The translations under genes were made by a program, and so were the position numbers. From Brenneria rubrifaciens (GTDB lineage: Bacteria > Pseudomonadota > Gammaproteobacteria > Enterobacterales > Enterobacteriaceae), in the NCBI RefSeq assembly GCF_005484945.1, contig NZ_CP034035.1, forward strand, positions 806,001 through 870,000: DNA of 64,000 bases, read 5' to 3'. Positions 47,283 through 57,287 of this stretch are shown here, piece by piece (the stretch's first letter is position 1; the number at the start of each line of letters is the position of its first letter). The notes below the pieces were generated by a model. It was not told the DNA's origin. It saw only the letters and a program-made list of their open reading frames with translations, and did not search any database.

Positions 47283-48644
47283 ATGTTTGAAAATTTAACC
47301 GATCGACTATCGCGCACATTGCGCAATATCAGCGGCCGCGGGCGGTTGACTGAAGACAATATCAAAGAAACGCTGCGTGAAGTTCGCATGGCATTACTGG
47401 AGGCTGACGTTGCCTTACCCGTTGTTCGCGAATTTGTTAACCGCGTCAAAGAACGTTCGGTGGGGCATGAGGTCAATAAGAGCCTGACCCCTGGCCAAGA
47501 GTTTGTCAAGATCGTCAAAAATGAACTCGTCAGTGCGATGGGTGAGAGCAATGCGGAATTGAATCTTGCTGCACAGCCGCCCGCAGTGGTCCTGATGGCC
47601 GGTTTGCAAGGGGCGGGTAAAACAACCAGCGTCGGTAAACTGGGTAAATTTCTCAAAGAAAAGCAGAAGAAAAAAGTACTGGTTGTTTCTGCGGACGTGT
47701 ATCGCCCTGCGGCAATTAAACAACTTGAAACACTGGCGGGAACGGTTGGTATCGATTTCTTCCCCTCAACGGCGCAGGAAAAACCGATTGACATAGTTAG
47801 TCGTGCTTTGCAGCACGCCAAACTAAAATTCTATGATGTGCTGTTAGTGGACACCGCCGGACGTCTCCATGTCGATGACGCTATGATGGATGAAATCAAG
47901 CAGGTGCATGCGGCGATAGAACCGGTGGAAACACTGTTTGTTGTCGATGCCATGACCGGTCAGGATGCGGCGAACACGGCAAAAGCCTTTAATGAAGCAC
48001 TGCCGTTAACCGGCGTGGTTCTGACCAAGGTAGATGGTGATGCTCGTGGCGGTGCCGCACTGTCTATTCGTCATATCACTGGCAAGCCAATTAAATTCCT
48101 GGGCGTAGGTGAAAAAAACGATGCCTTGGAACCTTTCTACCCTGAACGTGTTGCTTCCCGCATTCTTGGGATGGGAGATATGCTTTCCCTGATCGAGGAT
48201 ATTGAGAGTAAGGTTGATCGATCTCAGGCAGAAAAGCTGGCGAAAAAGCTGAAGAAAGGCGACGGTTTTGATCTGACCGATTTTTTGGAACAGCTCAAAC
48301 AGATGCGCAATATGGGTGGTATGGCCAGCATGATGAGCAAAATGCCGGGAATGGGGCAATTGCCCGATAATGTGAAGTCCCAGATGGATGATAAAGTTCT
48401 GGTCCGTATGGAAGCGATCATCAACTCCATGACGCGTCAGGAGCGAGCCAAGCCTGAGATTATTAAAGGTTCCCGGAAACGACGTATTGCGATGGGATCG
48501 GGGATGCAGGTCCAGGACGTCAACCGCCTTCTGAAGCAGTTTGATGATATGCAGCGTATGATGAAGAAAATGAAGAGCGGCGGTTTGGCTAAGATGATGC
48601 GAGGAATGAAAGGCATGATGCCGCCGGGATTTCCGGGTCGTTAA
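47283..48644 (+). CDS. ffh: Signal recognition particle GTPase Ffh
   Basis: Protein subunit of SRP; binds 4.5S RNA and signal sequences of nascent membrane proteins and docks on FtsY. The product is 453 aa. The helical N domain is followed by the G domain with P-loop GLQGAGKTT (107-115), DTAGRLH and TKVDGDARGG. The Met-rich M domain (about 300-453) contains the RNA-binding stretch GSGMQVQDVNRLLKQF. It is followed by a hairpin and then the rpsP operon. Confidence 0.98.
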   Translation: MFENLTDRLSRTLRNISGRGRLTEDNIKETLREVRMALLEADVALPVVREFVNRVKERSVGHEVNKSLTPGQEFVKIVKNELVSAMGESNAELNLAAQPPAVVLMAGLQGAGKTTSVGKLGKFLKEKQKKKVLVVSADVYRPAAIKQLETLAGTVGIDFFPSTAQEKPIDIVSRALQHAKLKFYDVLLVDTAGRLHVDDAMMDEIKQVHAAIEPVETLFVVDAMTGQDAANTAKAFNEALPLTGVVLTKVDGDARGGAALSIRHITGKPIKFLGVGEKNDALEPFYPERVASRILGMGDMLSLIEDIESKVDRSQAEKLAKKLKKGDGFDLTDFLEQLKQMRNMGGMASMMSKMPGMGQLPDNVKSQMDDKVLVRMEAIINSMTRQERAKPEIIKGSRKRRIAMGSGMQVQDVNRLLKQFDDMQRMMKKMKSGGLAKMMRGMKGMMPPGFPGR

Positions 48645-48751
48645 GCGTGATAATCTGACAGTGAATATTCGCTATCATCGGCTTTTTACGCTTTAGATTG
48701 CATTCTGCGCCAAAATGAGTAAAATTTTGGGGCTTTTTATATGACACACTG

Positions 48752-48775
48752 GGCCCCGTTCCTCGATGGGGCCCG
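48752..48775 (+). terminator. GC-rich hairpin between ffh and rpsP
   Basis: Stem GGGCCCC / GGGGCCC with a 10-nt loop, followed by GGTTGTTTTATT. It is placed 27 bp before rpsP and may terminate ffh transcription or be part of the rpsP leader. Confidence 0.7.
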
Positions 48776-48802
48776 GTTGTTTTATTCACTAAAGAGGATG
48801 TT

Positions 48803-49051
48803 ATGGTAACAATTCGTTTGGCACGTGGCGGCGCGAAAAAACGCCCGTTCTATCAAGTCGTCGTGACCGATAGCCGCAATGCGCGCGATGGTCGCTTCAT
48901 TGAGCGCGTAGGCTTCTTCAACCCGATCGCAACCGGTCAGGCAGAAGCTCTGCGTTTGGATCTGGACCGCATTGAGCATTGGGTTGGTCTGGGTGCAACA
49001 GTGTCTGATCGCGTTTCTTCGCTGATCAAAGACGCTAAAAAAGCAGCATAA
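48803..49051 (+). CDS. rpsP: 30S ribosomal protein S16
   Basis: 82-aa ribosomal protein of the 30S body; start [20 protein letters not shown] and [19 protein letters not shown] are hallmark segments. It is first gene of the rpsP-rimM-trmD-rplS operon, which pairs two ribosomal proteins with an assembly factor and a tRNA methyltransferase. An AAAGAGG site lies 5-6 bp before the ATG. Confidence 0.98.
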   Translation: MVTIRLARGGAKKRPFYQVVVTDSRNARDGRFIERVGFFNPIATGQAEALRLDLDRIEHWVGLGATVSDRVSSLIKDAKKAA

Positions 49052-49069
49052 TCTGTTGCGGTGGTGGCA

Positions 49070-49618
49070 ATGAGCAAGCAACTTAGTCCGAAAGCACCTG
49101 CTAACCCTATTGTATTGGGGAAAATGGGATCGACTTACGGCATCCGTGGTTGGCTCAGAGTGTTTTCATCCACCGAAGATGCCGAAAGCATTTTTGATTA
49201 TCAACCTTGGCTTATCCAGGCAAAAAGTGGTTGGCAGCTTGTCGAGATTGAAAGCTGGAAACATCATAACCAAGATCTTATCATCAAGGTTAAAGACGTC
49301 GACGATCGTGATGCGGCCAATCTACTGACTAATTGCGAGATTGTCGTAGATTCGTCGCAACTGCCTGAGTTGGATGAAGGTGATTACTATTGGAAGGATC
49401 TTATTGGCTGTCAGGTCGTGACCTCAATGGGTTACCAACTGGGTAAAGTCATTGATATGATGGAAACCGGTTCAAACGATGTGATGGTAATAAAAGCCAA
49501 TCTGAAAGATGCGTTCGGGGTCAAGGAGCGGTTGGTTCCGTTCCTCACTAAACAGGTTGTCAAGCATGTTGACCTTTCTGCTCAGACTATCGAAGTAGAT
49601 TGGGATCCTGGTTTTTGA
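49070..49618 (+). CDS. rimM: Ribosome maturation factor RimM
   Basis: Assists late assembly of the 30S head around S19. I take the ATG at 49070 ([20 protein letters not shown]), giving 182 aa as in E. coli. The upstream GTG codons at 49061 and 49064 are less likely. The N-terminal RimM barrel ([14 protein letters not shown]) is followed by a PRC-barrel domain with [13 protein letters not shown]. It lies 18 bp after rpsP. Confidence 0.97.
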   Translation: MSKQLSPKAPANPIVLGKMGSTYGIRGWLRVFSSTEDAESIFDYQPWLIQAKSGWQLVEIESWKHHNQDLIIKVKDVDDRDAANLLTNCEIVVDSSQLPELDEGDYYWKDLIGCQVVTSMGYQLGKVIDMMETGSNDVMVIKANLKDAFGVKERLVPFLTKQVVKHVDLSAQTIEVDWDPGF

Positions 49619-49655
49619 ACTCTCAGCTGACCAGTATACTAAGTGGAACGAGACA

Positions 49656-50405
49656 ATGTGGATTGGGGTAATTAGCCTGTTTCCAGAGATGTTCCGCGCA
49701 ATTACTGATTACGGAGTCACTGGCCGGGCAGTTAAAAATGGCCTGCTGAGCGTACAGCACTGGAGTCCGCGAGACTTCGCTTACGATCGGCATCGCACCG
49801 TGGACGATCGCCCTTATGGCGGCGGCCCTGGAATGCTGATGATGGTGCAACCTTTGCGGGATGCGATCCATGCAGCAAAAGCAGCGGCAGGCAACGGTGC
49901 CAGAGTGATTTATTTATCACCTCAGGGCCGAAAATTAGATCAGCAAGGCGTGCGTCAACTCGCTGCTAATCAGAAAATGATTCTGGTTTGTGGTCGGTAC
50001 GAGGGGATTGATGAACGCGTAATTAAAACCGAAATCGATGAAGAGTGGTCAATCGGTGATTACGTACTCAGTGGTGGTGAGCTACCAGCAATGGTGCTGA
50101 TTGATTCGGTTTCCCGCTTTATACCGGGTGTTCTGGGTCATCACTCTTCGGCAGAAGAGGATTCTTTTGCTGATGGATTGCTGGATTGCCCACACTTTAC
50201 TCGTCCCGAGGTGTTGGCAGGCATGGATGTCCCGGCAGTGTTACTGTCAGGAAATCATGCTGAGATTCGTCGCTGGCGTTTGAAGCAGTCGCTGGGCCGA
50301 ACCTGGCTTAGAAGACCTGAACTTCTGAAAAGCCTAGCTCTGACTGACGAGCAAGTAACGTTGCTGGCTGAGTTCCAATGTGAATATCAGTCTGGGCAGC
50401 ATTGA
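49656..50405 (+). CDS. trmD: tRNA (guanine-N1)-methyltransferase
   Basis: SPOUT-class enzyme that makes m1G37 next to the anticodon and prevents +1 frameshifting. The product is 249 aa. The trefoil-knot SAM site is seen in [32 protein letters not shown] and [16 protein letters not shown]. Start [20 protein letters not shown] matches the family. It is third in the operon, 37 bp after rimM. Confidence 0.98.
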   Translation: MWIGVISLFPEMFRAITDYGVTGRAVKNGLLSVQHWSPRDFAYDRHRTVDDRPYGGGPGMLMMVQPLRDAIHAAKAAAGNGARVIYLSPQGRKLDQQGVRQLAANQKMILVCGRYEGIDERVIKTEIDEEWSIGDYVLSGGELPAMVLIDSVSRFIPGVLGHHSSAEEDSFADGLLDCPHFTRPEVLAGMDVPAVLLSGNHAEIRRWRLKQSLGRTWLRRPELLKSLALTDEQVTLLAEFQCEYQSGQH

Positions 50406-50459
50406 GTATTAGGTGGTCGCTCTGGTACGCCAGGCGAACACAAATATCAGTTTACCTAG

Positions 50460-50822
<363 letters not shown>

Positions 50823-50856
50823 GAGCGCGTTTTCGCAACATCCGAAAGTGGTTATG

Positions 50857-50891
50857 AATAAAGGGTTTAGTCAATGACTAAACCCTTTATT
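50857..50891 (+). terminator. Rho-independent terminator of the rpsP-rplS operon
   Basis: Long perfect stem AATAAAGGGTTTAGTC / GACTAAACCCTTTATT with a 3-nt loop, then T-rich sequence. Confidence 0.92.
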
Positions 50892-50997
50892 GTTTTTTAA
50901 TGTTCATTCGCACCGGCGATACACACCACAATGGTAACGGGTTTACTCTGGTCGATAAGGGCTACCCATTGATAACTAATGGATTAACAGAAGACGT

Positions 50998-51927
50998 TTA
51001 GTCGGGCTTGCGCGCAACGACGGTTGGAAACATTCTCATGCGATCGTTGATAAACTGAATGTCGCTGAATCCCACCTTTTCAAGTTGGGTCTGTGTTTGT
51101 GAATATGTGCGAAATGCTGTCCATTTTGCATCAAGGATGCGTGTGAAAAGCAGGTGTTGAAGAGCAAGCATGTCTGGAGCCGCATCTGTCCAGGGGGAAT
51201 CAGCGGTGAGTTGCGGTGGGGGGGTCATAAAGCTACTCACCAGCGTACCGCCAGGTTTCAATCCATTAAAAAAAGCACGGTACAATGCTGTAACACGGTC
51301 ATCGTCAGGCTCATAAATGTTAAGGCCATTGCTGGTTATCACATCAACACGCTTTCCCAAATCGAGCAACCAGGCGTCATGGCAATGAAGTGACAATCGT
51401 TTCTCCAGACCTTGATATTTCGCCAGTTGAAGTGCGCCTTTCAGCGCTAGCGGGTCCCGATCTACGCCAATCAGCGCCACATCCTGATGGTGTGTGTAGT
51501 CAAGCAGTAATAAATCCTCCATAAACCCGCAGGGAACTGATGCCATCACAATACCGGTAGACATCAGTTTTTGTAACTGCTGCTGAAAAATGCCAAATCT
51601 TTCGCGGGTTGCCAGCACGCTTGGCAGTTGCTCAAGAAGTAACGTTTCAAGCTGACCGGATAATTGAGTGTCTTCACTGCGGTAAGTCACCAAATAGTGG
51701 GTCCAGTAAGCATTCAATACGCGGTGTTTCAGTAAAAAACGGCCTAGATCAAAAGTTGTAAGCTCTTCCAGTATGGCAAGCTGCTGCTCTACCGTGGCAC
51801 CAGGGAGTGGGCCAGATTGACGTATCCTGTCCCGTTCTGATGCCAGCAGATTATCAATGTCGTCATCTGACGTCTTATCCCGATGAAAGAGAAATACAGA
51901 GGAGGAAGGTTGGCCTGATTCTGACAT
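50998..51927 (-). CDS. Class I SAM-dependent methyltransferase (unknown substrate)
   Basis: 309-aa protein. The central part has a Rossmann-type pattern: GFMEDLLLLDYTHHQDVALIG followed by VDRDPLALKGALQLA (ribose-binding acidic end of strand 2), then RLSLHCHDAWLL and VDVITSNGLNIYEPDDDRV. The C-terminal GLKPGGTLVSSFMTPP fits the usual methyltransferase post-motif. The N-terminal 100 residues are helical. It occupies the rplS-yfiL gap where E. coli has yfiB-yfiN-yfiR. I do not recognise a named gene; substrate unknown. Confidence 0.8.
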   Translation of the reverse strand: MSESGQPSSSVFLFHRDKTSDDDIDNLLASERDRIRQSGPLPGATVEQQLAILEELTTFDLGRFLLKHRVLNAYWTHYLVTYRSEDTQLSGQLETLLLEQLPSVLATRERFGIFQQQLQKLMSTGIVMASVPCGFMEDLLLLDYTHHQDVALIGVDRDPLALKGALQLAKYQGLEKRLSLHCHDAWLLDLGKRVDVITSNGLNIYEPDDDRVTALYRAFFNGLKPGGTLVSSFMTPPPQLTADSPWTDAAPDMLALQHLLFTRILDAKWTAFRTYSQTQTQLEKVGFSDIQFINDRMRMFPTVVARKPD

Positions 51928-52086
51928 ATTACTACTCCATTAGTAATGGTTCGAGTTTTGTTATTGTTGCATGCCGGTATGCTGTTATCGTTAGCATATT
52001 TCTGAATTTTATCACTAAACTCTGGCTGCTCCAGGTAGTATAGACGGTAACAAGGAAAAAGTACGGTGACTAATGCTCGCAGGTCT

Positions 52087-52434
52087 CTACTCCATGCTTT
52101 GGCGCCATTGGGTTCGCAATTGCTCAGCATCAGCGGCGCCATCGCAACTGGCAGGAAAATTTTTTCCTGCTCTTCCCCATTTTATCATGTTTTCGGTATG
52201 GCAGAGGGCTGTCTGCCCCACACTGTAGCCACGTAAATAGGCGTCACGGTCAACTTCGGGGTTGCCAAACCACTCTTGTAGCGTGCCGTTATCTTTAACG
52301 ACCATACCGGATACGGCATCATTATAGCCCGCGTGATACCAGAAGACGGTTTCTTCCCTCGGAGGAAGGGAGGGGCGATTGCTTTGACAACCGACCATAA
52401 AAAGAATTACAGCTAAAAAGTAACTGTATTTCAT
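52087..52434 (-). CDS. yfiL: DUF2799 lipoprotein (YfiL-like)
   Basis: 115-aa lipoprotein. The start at 52434 (MKYSYFLAVILFMVGCQSNR) gives a type II signal with lipobox FMVGC and modified C16. An AAAGG site lies upstream, and the longer in-frame start adds unrelated residues. The mature part has YHAGYNDAVSGMV, VDRDAYLRGYSVGQ and GKNFPASCDG, matching the DUF2799 family represented by E. coli YfiL next to aroF. Function unknown. Confidence 0.8.
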   Translation of the reverse strand: MKYSYFLAVILFMVGCQSNRPSLPPREETVFWYHAGYNDAVSGMVVKDNGTLQEWFGNPEVDRDAYLRGYSVGQTALCHTENMIKWGRAGKNFPASCDGAADAEQLRTQWRQSME

Positions 52435-52483
52435 CTTGAAACCTTTAATGAGTAGATGGTTCAATGATAAAAGCGTTTCGCTT

Positions 52484-53200
52484 TTAGGCGATACCCAATT
52501 TTTCCTTTAGCAGCTTTAAATAACGCCGACTGACAGGGATATGTTTTCCCGTATGCGTTAGCACTTCTGCTGCGCCGTTTTCCATCAGTTGAATTTCTTT
52601 CAGAAGTTCAGTGTTCACCATGTATTTCCGGTGACACCGTACAAAAGACGTTTTTTCTTCCAGTGTCTTCAGGGACAGCTGTGTGTAACCCGACTGACTT
52701 ACGCCCACAACATGCACACCGCTTAGTTCAGAACTAACGTATTCGACCTCATCGACTTTGAGTAAAAAAATCCGGTTATGTCCGGTGCAAGGAATATGAC
52801 GGAGATAGGGGGCTGCAATGATGTGTAAATTTTTATTTACACTAATGCCGCGACGTAGACGATTCAGGGTTTTGGAAAGTCGTTGGGCATCCAACGGCTT
52901 GAGCAAATAATCGAACGCATGTTCTTCAAAAGCGCGAACGGCATATTCATCATACGCGGTTACAAACACTACATAGGGGATGTTTTCCGGGTTCAGCATC
53001 GCAACCAATTCGAGCCCACTGATTTTAGGCATCTGGATATCAAGGAAGATCACGTCAGGTTGCAAGCGATGAATCGCGGGTATCGCCTCAAGGGCGTTGC
53101 TGCACTGAGCGATGATAGTGATATCTGGTTCGTTCTCCAGCAGCAAAGACAGTTCTTCCCGTGCCAGCTGTTCGTCGTCAATGATTATTGCTTTCAGCAT
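52484..53200 (-). CDS. btsR: LytTR-type response regulator (BtsR/YehT-like)
   Basis: 238-aa response regulator: receiver domain (1-120) with acidic pocket DDE (9-10), phospho-acceptor D54 in FLDIQMP and K101 region in LLKPLD. A C-terminal LytTR DNA-binding domain follows (CTGHNRIFLLKVDEVEYVSS; VRCHRKYMVN; PVSRRYLKLLKE). It is closely like E. coli BtsR, which senses pyruvate through BtsS and activates the pyruvate transporter btsT. No sensor kinase gene is adjacent, so it is a lone regulator here, placed divergently from aroF. Confidence 0.85.
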   Translation of the reverse strand: MLKAIIIDDEQLAREELSLLLENEPDITIIAQCSNALEAIPAIHRLQPDVIFLDIQMPKISGLELVAMLNPENIPYVVFVTAYDEYAVRAFEEHAFDYLLKPLDAQRLSKTLNRLRRGISVNKNLHIIAAPYLRHIPCTGHNRIFLLKVDEVEYVSSELSGVHVVGVSQSGYTQLSLKTLEEKTSFVRCHRKYMVNTELLKEIQLMENGAAEVLTHTGKHIPVSRRYLKLLKEKLGIA

Positions 53201-53298
53201 TTTTCCCCCTTGTTGTCATGATTCTAGCATTATTTGTGTGAGCGATTGGAATGCATGAGCGTGGATGTAAATTCGTTTTGGCGTCGTGATTTCCTAAT

Positions 53299-53338
53299 GG
53301 TAATTTTAAATTTACATATGTGTATTGAAATATTTACG
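53299..53338 (+). promoter_or_regulatory. Two TyrR-like boxes upstream of aroF
   Basis: GGTAATTTTAAATTTACA (53299-53316) and TGTATTGAAATATTTACG (53321-53338) both fit TGTAAA-N6-TTTACA with a few mismatches. They are 22 bp apart centre to centre, about two helical turns, as needed for cooperative TyrR binding. A further half site TGTAAA occurs near 53352. E. coli aroF-tyrA is repressed by TyrR with tyrosine; the same is likely here. Confidence 0.7.
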
Positions 53339-53420
53339 GCTCATGTTATGGTGTAAACATCACGCGTAGATTGCGTTTGTCATTCACATTTACATCAGCA
53401 GAGTCGTCAGGAACATGATC

Positions 53421-54491
53421 ATGCAGAAAGATTCACTTAATAACATTAATATCAGCGCAGAACAGGTACTTATCACCCCGGAACAGTTAAAAGACAAGTT
53501 TCCCCTCAGTAACAATGAACAAGTGGCAATAGCTCAGGCACGTGAAACGATTGCCAATATTATTCACGGCCGAGACGAACGTCTGCTGATTGTTTGTGGA
53601 CCTTGTTCTATTCATGATACTGACGCGGCGCTGGAATATGCCCGTCGTTTGCAGGCGCTTGCCGATGAATTGAGTGACAGGTTGTACATTGTCATGCGGG
53701 TATATTTTGAAAAGCCACGAACCACAGTCGGTTGGAAAGGCCTGATCAACGATCCTTACATGGATGGGTCATTTGATGTAGAAGCAGGTCTGCATATCGC
53801 CCGCGGACTACTGCTTGAGCTGGTGAAAATGGGTTTGCCGCTGGCGACCGAAGCTCTGGATCCGAATAGTCCTCAATATCTAGGGGATTTATTCAGTTGG
53901 TCTGCGATTGGCGCGCGCACGACTGAATCGCAAACGCATCGTGAAATGGCGTCTGGCCTGTCAATGCCGGTCGGCTTTAAAAACGGAACGGATGGCAGTC
54001 TGGGAACGGCGATCAACGCGATGAGAGCCGCGGCCATGCCACACCGCTTTGTGGGGATTAATCAGACCGGTCAGGTCTGTCTGTTGCAGACTCAGGGTAA
54101 TGCGGATGGTCATGTGATTTTGCGTGGTGGTAAAAAGCCGAATTACAGTGCGCAAGATGTTGCCGAGTGTGAAAAGCAGATGCAAGAAGCGGGACTGAAA
54201 CCCGCCCTGATGATAGATTGTAGCCATGGCAACTCCAATAAAGATTACCGTCGTCAACCTCTTGTGGTTGAGTCTGCCATTGAGCAGATTAAGGCTGGCA
54301 GTCGTTCTATTATTGGTTTAATGCTGGAGAGCCACCTCAATGAAGGTAGCCAGTCTTCCGAGCAGCCTCGTTCCGACATGCGCTATGGCGTGTCCGTAAC
54401 GGATGCCTGCATCAGTTGGGAAAGCACAGAAGCATTGCTGCGTTCAGTACATCAGGAACTTGGCGCAAGAGTAAAACATTCAGGAGAGTAA
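53421..54491 (+). CDS. aroF: 3-deoxy-7-phosphoheptulonate synthase, Tyr-sensitive
   Basis: Condenses phosphoenolpyruvate and erythrose 4-phosphate, the entry to the shikimate pathway. The start at 53421 (MQKDSLNNINISAEQVL) gives 356 aa as in E. coli. An AGGA site is nine bases upstream, and the alternative ATG is at 53415. Conserved segments are RLLIVCGPCSIHD, VGWKGLINDPYMDGSF and DCSHGNSNKDYRRQ. Assigned to the AroF isoform by sequence and by tyrA partner, as in the known tyrosine-repressed operon. Confidence 0.96.
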   Translation: MQKDSLNNINISAEQVLITPEQLKDKFPLSNNEQVAIAQARETIANIIHGRDERLLIVCGPCSIHDTDAALEYARRLQALADELSDRLYIVMRVYFEKPRTTVGWKGLINDPYMDGSFDVEAGLHIARGLLLELVKMGLPLATEALDPNSPQYLGDLFSWSAIGARTTESQTHREMASGLSMPVGFKNGTDGSLGTAINAMRAAAMPHRFVGINQTGQVCLLQTQGNADGHVILRGGKKPNYSAQDVAECEKQMQEAGLKPALMIDCSHGNSNKDYRRQPLVVESAIEQIKAGSRSIIGLMLESHLNEGSQSSEQPRSDMRYGVSVTDACISWESTEALLRSVHQELGARVKHSGE

Positions 54492-54497
54492 CAAGAT

Positions 54498-55619
54498 ATG
54501 GTAGCTGAACTGACCGCATTGCGTGATCGGATAGACGAGGTAGATAGAGAGCTTTTAACGCTGTTATCACGTCGGTTACGTTTAGTGGCGGAAGTCGGTG
54601 AGGTCAAAAGTCGGTATGGTTTGCCGATCTATGCTCCCGACCGTGAGGCGGCGATGTTCAGCTCGCGTCGTAAAGAGGCGGCGTTGCTGGGAGTCCCGCC
54701 TGACCTGATTGAGGATATCTTGCGCCGAGTCATGCGAGAGTCTTATTCCAGTGAAAATGACAAAGGATTCAAAACGTTATGTCCGTCACTTCGCCCGGTG
54801 GTTATTATTGGTGGGCGTGGTCAGATGGGTAAGTTGTTTGAGAAGATGCTAACGTTGTCTGGATATCAGGTCAGGATTCTGGAGCGGGACGATTGGCCTC
54901 AGGCGGAAAGTTTGTTGTCTGATGCGGGACTGGTCATTGTTAGTGTCCCGATTCATGTCACCGAACATGTGATCGCGCGTCTGCCTAAGCTGCCGGATGA
55001 TTGCATTCTTGTTGATTTGGCATCGGTAAAAAATGCACCGCTGCAAGCTATGTTGGCTGTCCATCAGGGGCCTGTGCTCGGGTTACACCCGATGTTCGGG
55101 CCTGACAGCGGCAGTCTGGCCAAGCAGGTTGTTGTCTATTGTGATGGCCGCCAGCCTGAAGCCTACCAGTGGCTGCTGGAGCAGATTCAGGTGTGGGGAG
55201 CGCGTTTGCATCGCATCAGCGCCGTGGAGCACGATCAGAATATGATGTTCATTCAGGCGTTGCGCCACTTCGCAACTTTTGCGTATGGTCTGCATCTGGC
55301 GGAAGAGAATGTACAGTTGGAGCAATTGCTGGCGCTTTCATCACCGATCTATCGTCTGGAATTGATTATGGTGGGACGATTGTTCGCTCAGGATCCGCAG
55401 TTGTACGCTGATATCATTATGTCTTCTGAGAACAATCTGGCGCTGATTAAACGGTATTACAAACGTTTCGGTGAGGCGATAAAACTGTTGGAGCACGCTG
55501 ATAAAGCCGAGTTCATCAGCAGCTTCAAAAAAGTTGAACATTGGTTTGGTGACTATGCAAACCGGTTCCAGTCTGAAAGCCGGACATTACTACGTCAGGC
55601 TAACGATATCCGACAGTAG
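54498..55619 (+). CDS. tyrA: Bifunctional chorismate mutase / prephenate dehydrogenase
   Basis: Makes 4-hydroxyphenylpyruvate for tyrosine from chorismate. The product is 373 aa, the E. coli length. The N-terminal AroQ-type chorismate mutase (about 1-90; [20 protein letters not shown]) is followed by a dehydrogenase domain with NAD loop [17 protein letters not shown] near residue 100. The [13 protein letters not shown] and [15 protein letters not shown] motifs carry substrate residues. It is 6 bp after aroF with a GGAG site. Confidence 0.97.
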   Translation: MVAELTALRDRIDEVDRELLTLLSRRLRLVAEVGEVKSRYGLPIYAPDREAAMFSSRRKEAALLGVPPDLIEDILRRVMRESYSSENDKGFKTLCPSLRPVVIIGGRGQMGKLFEKMLTLSGYQVRILERDDWPQAESLLSDAGLVIVSVPIHVTEHVIARLPKLPDDCILVDLASVKNAPLQAMLAVHQGPVLGLHPMFGPDSGSLAKQVVVYCDGRQPEAYQWLLEQIQVWGARLHRISAVEHDQNMMFIQALRHFATFAYGLHLAEENVQLEQLLALSSPIYRLELIMVGRLFAQDPQLYADIIMSSENNLALIKRYYKRFGEAIKLLEHADKAEFISSFKKVEHWFGDYANRFQSESRTLLRQANDIRQ

Positions 55620-55647
55620 TCACCCAAAGTTCTTTTAACTTATAAAG

Positions 55648-55682
55648 ACGCCATCCCGCTGTTTGCCGGGGTGGCGTTTTTT
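55648..55682. terminator. Bidirectional terminator between tyrA and pheA
   Basis: Stem ACGCCATCCCG / CGGGGTGGCGT (one G-T pair) with an 8-nt loop and T7. The A-rich left side allows use on the minus strand; its right end touches the pheA stop codon. Confidence 0.88.
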
Positions 55683-56840
55683 TCATTCGTTCAAGTCCAC
55701 GGGAATCACGTTCTCGCTTGGATAGCAACCCAGGACTTTCAGAGAACGCGTTATAGACGCCAATTCTTTCAACGCGCTCTGCATCGCTTCGCTACGCAGA
55801 TTGGCCTGCACATCAATATAAAACATCTCTTCCCATGGATTACCGTTAATCGGACGCGACTCCAGCTTGGTCATCACAATACCGTGGTCGCGCAGCACCA
55901 GAAGGGCTTCAACCAATGCCCCGGATTGTTGACCCGTTGCCATAATCAGCGTGGTCTTGGCCGGAACCTGCTCTGATACGTCAATAGATTTACGAGCGAG
56001 AACAATAAAGCGGGTGATGTTTTGCGATTGATTTGCCAGATTATGCTCCAGAACTTTCAACTGATAGAGCATGCCACCGGCTTCGCTGCCGAGTGCCGCG
56101 GCTTGTGGCGAGTTAAGCGCCGCCACTTTTTCCATGGCGGCGGCGGTACTTTCACAGTACTCGATTTTCCAGTTGGGGAAGCGACTGATAAAGTGGCTGC
56201 ACTGTTGAAAGGGTTGGGGGTGACTATAAACGGTCTCAATTTGATCCAAACTGGTTTCGGTTGCCACTAAAACACAGTGATTAATCGGATTGCTCAATTC
56301 GCCAACAATGGATAGGCCGGTATGCTGCAACAGGTCATAGACATCGTTAATGGAACCCGAGCTGGTATTTTCAATCGGCAGCACGGCGTAGTCGGCCTGA
56401 CCCGTTTCCACCATATCGAAGATGTCCTGAAATTTCTGGCAGCCGCATTCAATGAACTGTTCAAAGTGCCGGGCGGCGTATTGACGCGTAGCCAGATGAG
56501 AATATGAGCCTCTAGGTCCGAGGAAAGCAATCCGGGCAGAATGAGATGTCTGATTAAGATGATGCTGCAAAAGTGCTTGTTGCGTCAGTACGGAGTCTTC
56601 GATAATCAACTGGAACAAGCGGGTGATGTAGTGACCATCAAGGTGATGTTTTTCCCCGGCAGCGGTCAGTTTGTCGAGTAAATCACGCTCGCGTTCTTTA
56701 TCACGGATAGGGCGGTGAGAGTGCAGCTTACTGCGTGCGACGTCAAGCGACAATTCACGTCTCTGAGCCAATAACTCAAGCAGTTTTAAGTCCAGCTCGC
56801 TGATGTGCTCGCGTAATACCAGTAGTGGATTATCAGTCAT
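55683..56840 (-). CDS. pheA: Bifunctional chorismate mutase / prephenate dehydratase
   Basis: P-protein that makes phenylpyruvate for phenylalanine. The product is 385 aa (386 in E. coli). The order is chorismate mutase (1-100), prephenate dehydratase (about 105-285; [35 protein letters not shown]), then the ACT regulatory domain with [20 protein letters not shown] and ESRPIN for Phe feedback. It is controlled by a Phe-rich leader peptide and attenuator directly upstream. Confidence 0.97.
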   Translation of the reverse strand: MTDNPLLVLREHISELDLKLLELLAQRRELSLDVARSKLHSHRPIRDKERERDLLDKLTAAGEKHHLDGHYITRLFQLIIEDSVLTQQALLQHHLNQTSHSARIAFLGPRGSYSHLATRQYAARHFEQFIECGCQKFQDIFDMVETGQADYAVLPIENTSSGSINDVYDLLQHTGLSIVGELSNPINHCVLVATETSLDQIETVYSHPQPFQQCSHFISRFPNWKIEYCESTAAAMEKVAALNSPQAAALGSEAGGMLYQLKVLEHNLANQSQNITRFIVLARKSIDVSEQVPAKTTLIMATGQQSGALVEALLVLRDHGIVMTKLESRPINGNPWEEMFYIDVQANLRSEAMQSALKELASITRSLKVLGCYPSENVIPVDLNE

Positions 56841-57014
56841 TATGCTGTTACCTGTTTTCCGTTTCTTATATAAAAATTTCCAAGAGAAAAAACGCCAGAG
56901 CGTTTTTTAACGTCGCCAGTGACGTCCAGCAGGGTGATGGACATGAATGGCTGCCATCGGTTTTTAACAACGCATAGCGTCGGCCCCACACGGTAGACGA
57001 TGTTTGCCTACCAT

Positions 57015-57046
57015 AAAAAAAGCCTCCTGAGAACAGGAGGCTTTTT
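57015..57046 (-). terminator. pheA attenuator terminator
   Basis: Stem GCCTCCTG / CAGGAGGC with a 4-nt loop, with A and T tracts, located between pheL and pheA. On the minus strand it is the terminator that forms when phenylalanyl-tRNA is plentiful. The sequence CGCCTCCTAAATC over the pheL end can pair with one arm, consistent with alternative antiterminator folding. Confidence 0.88.
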
Positions 57047-57090
57047 GTTCGTCTTCGTATTCTTATTCTTGTGACGAATCGCCTCCTAAA

Positions 57091-57138
57091 TCAGCGGAAG
57101 ATAAAAAAGAATACGAAGAAGAACGGCGAAGGGGTCAT
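57091..57138 (-). CDS. pheL: pheA leader peptide PheL
   Basis: 15 codons, MTPSPFFFVFFFIFR, with seven phenylalanines, followed by stop TGA and by the attenuator about 45 bp later. It matches the role of E. coli PheL: ribosome stalling at Phe codons when charged tRNA-Phe is scarce prevents terminator formation and allows pheA expression. Confidence 0.93.
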   Translation of the reverse strand: MTPSPFFFVFFFIFR

Positions 57139-57190
57139 ATTGATCCAGTCATGTAATGAAGATGCGTCAAAATTGGAATCATGGTAACTA

Positions 57191-57219
57191 AGGTAACTGC
57201 TGACTTTTCATCCTGTCAA
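57191..57219 (-). promoter_or_regulatory. Likely pheLA promoter
   Basis: On the minus strand TTGACA (57214-57219), a 17-bp spacer, then TTACCT (57191-57196). The -35 is perfect and the -10 is weak. It lies about 50 bp before the pheL start codon. Confidence 0.6.
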
Positions 57220-57287
57220 TACAAATTGCCGGGAGCGATTTTGAATGACGCGCCTAACGGCGCGTCAGGTAACAGGAATAGGTGAAA

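Noticed and set aside
57246..57267. Hairpin TGACGCGCC / GGCGCGTCA between raiA and pheL as a terminator
   Set aside because: Perfect stem but no T tract on either side; may be an mRNA-stability element but not called as a terminator.
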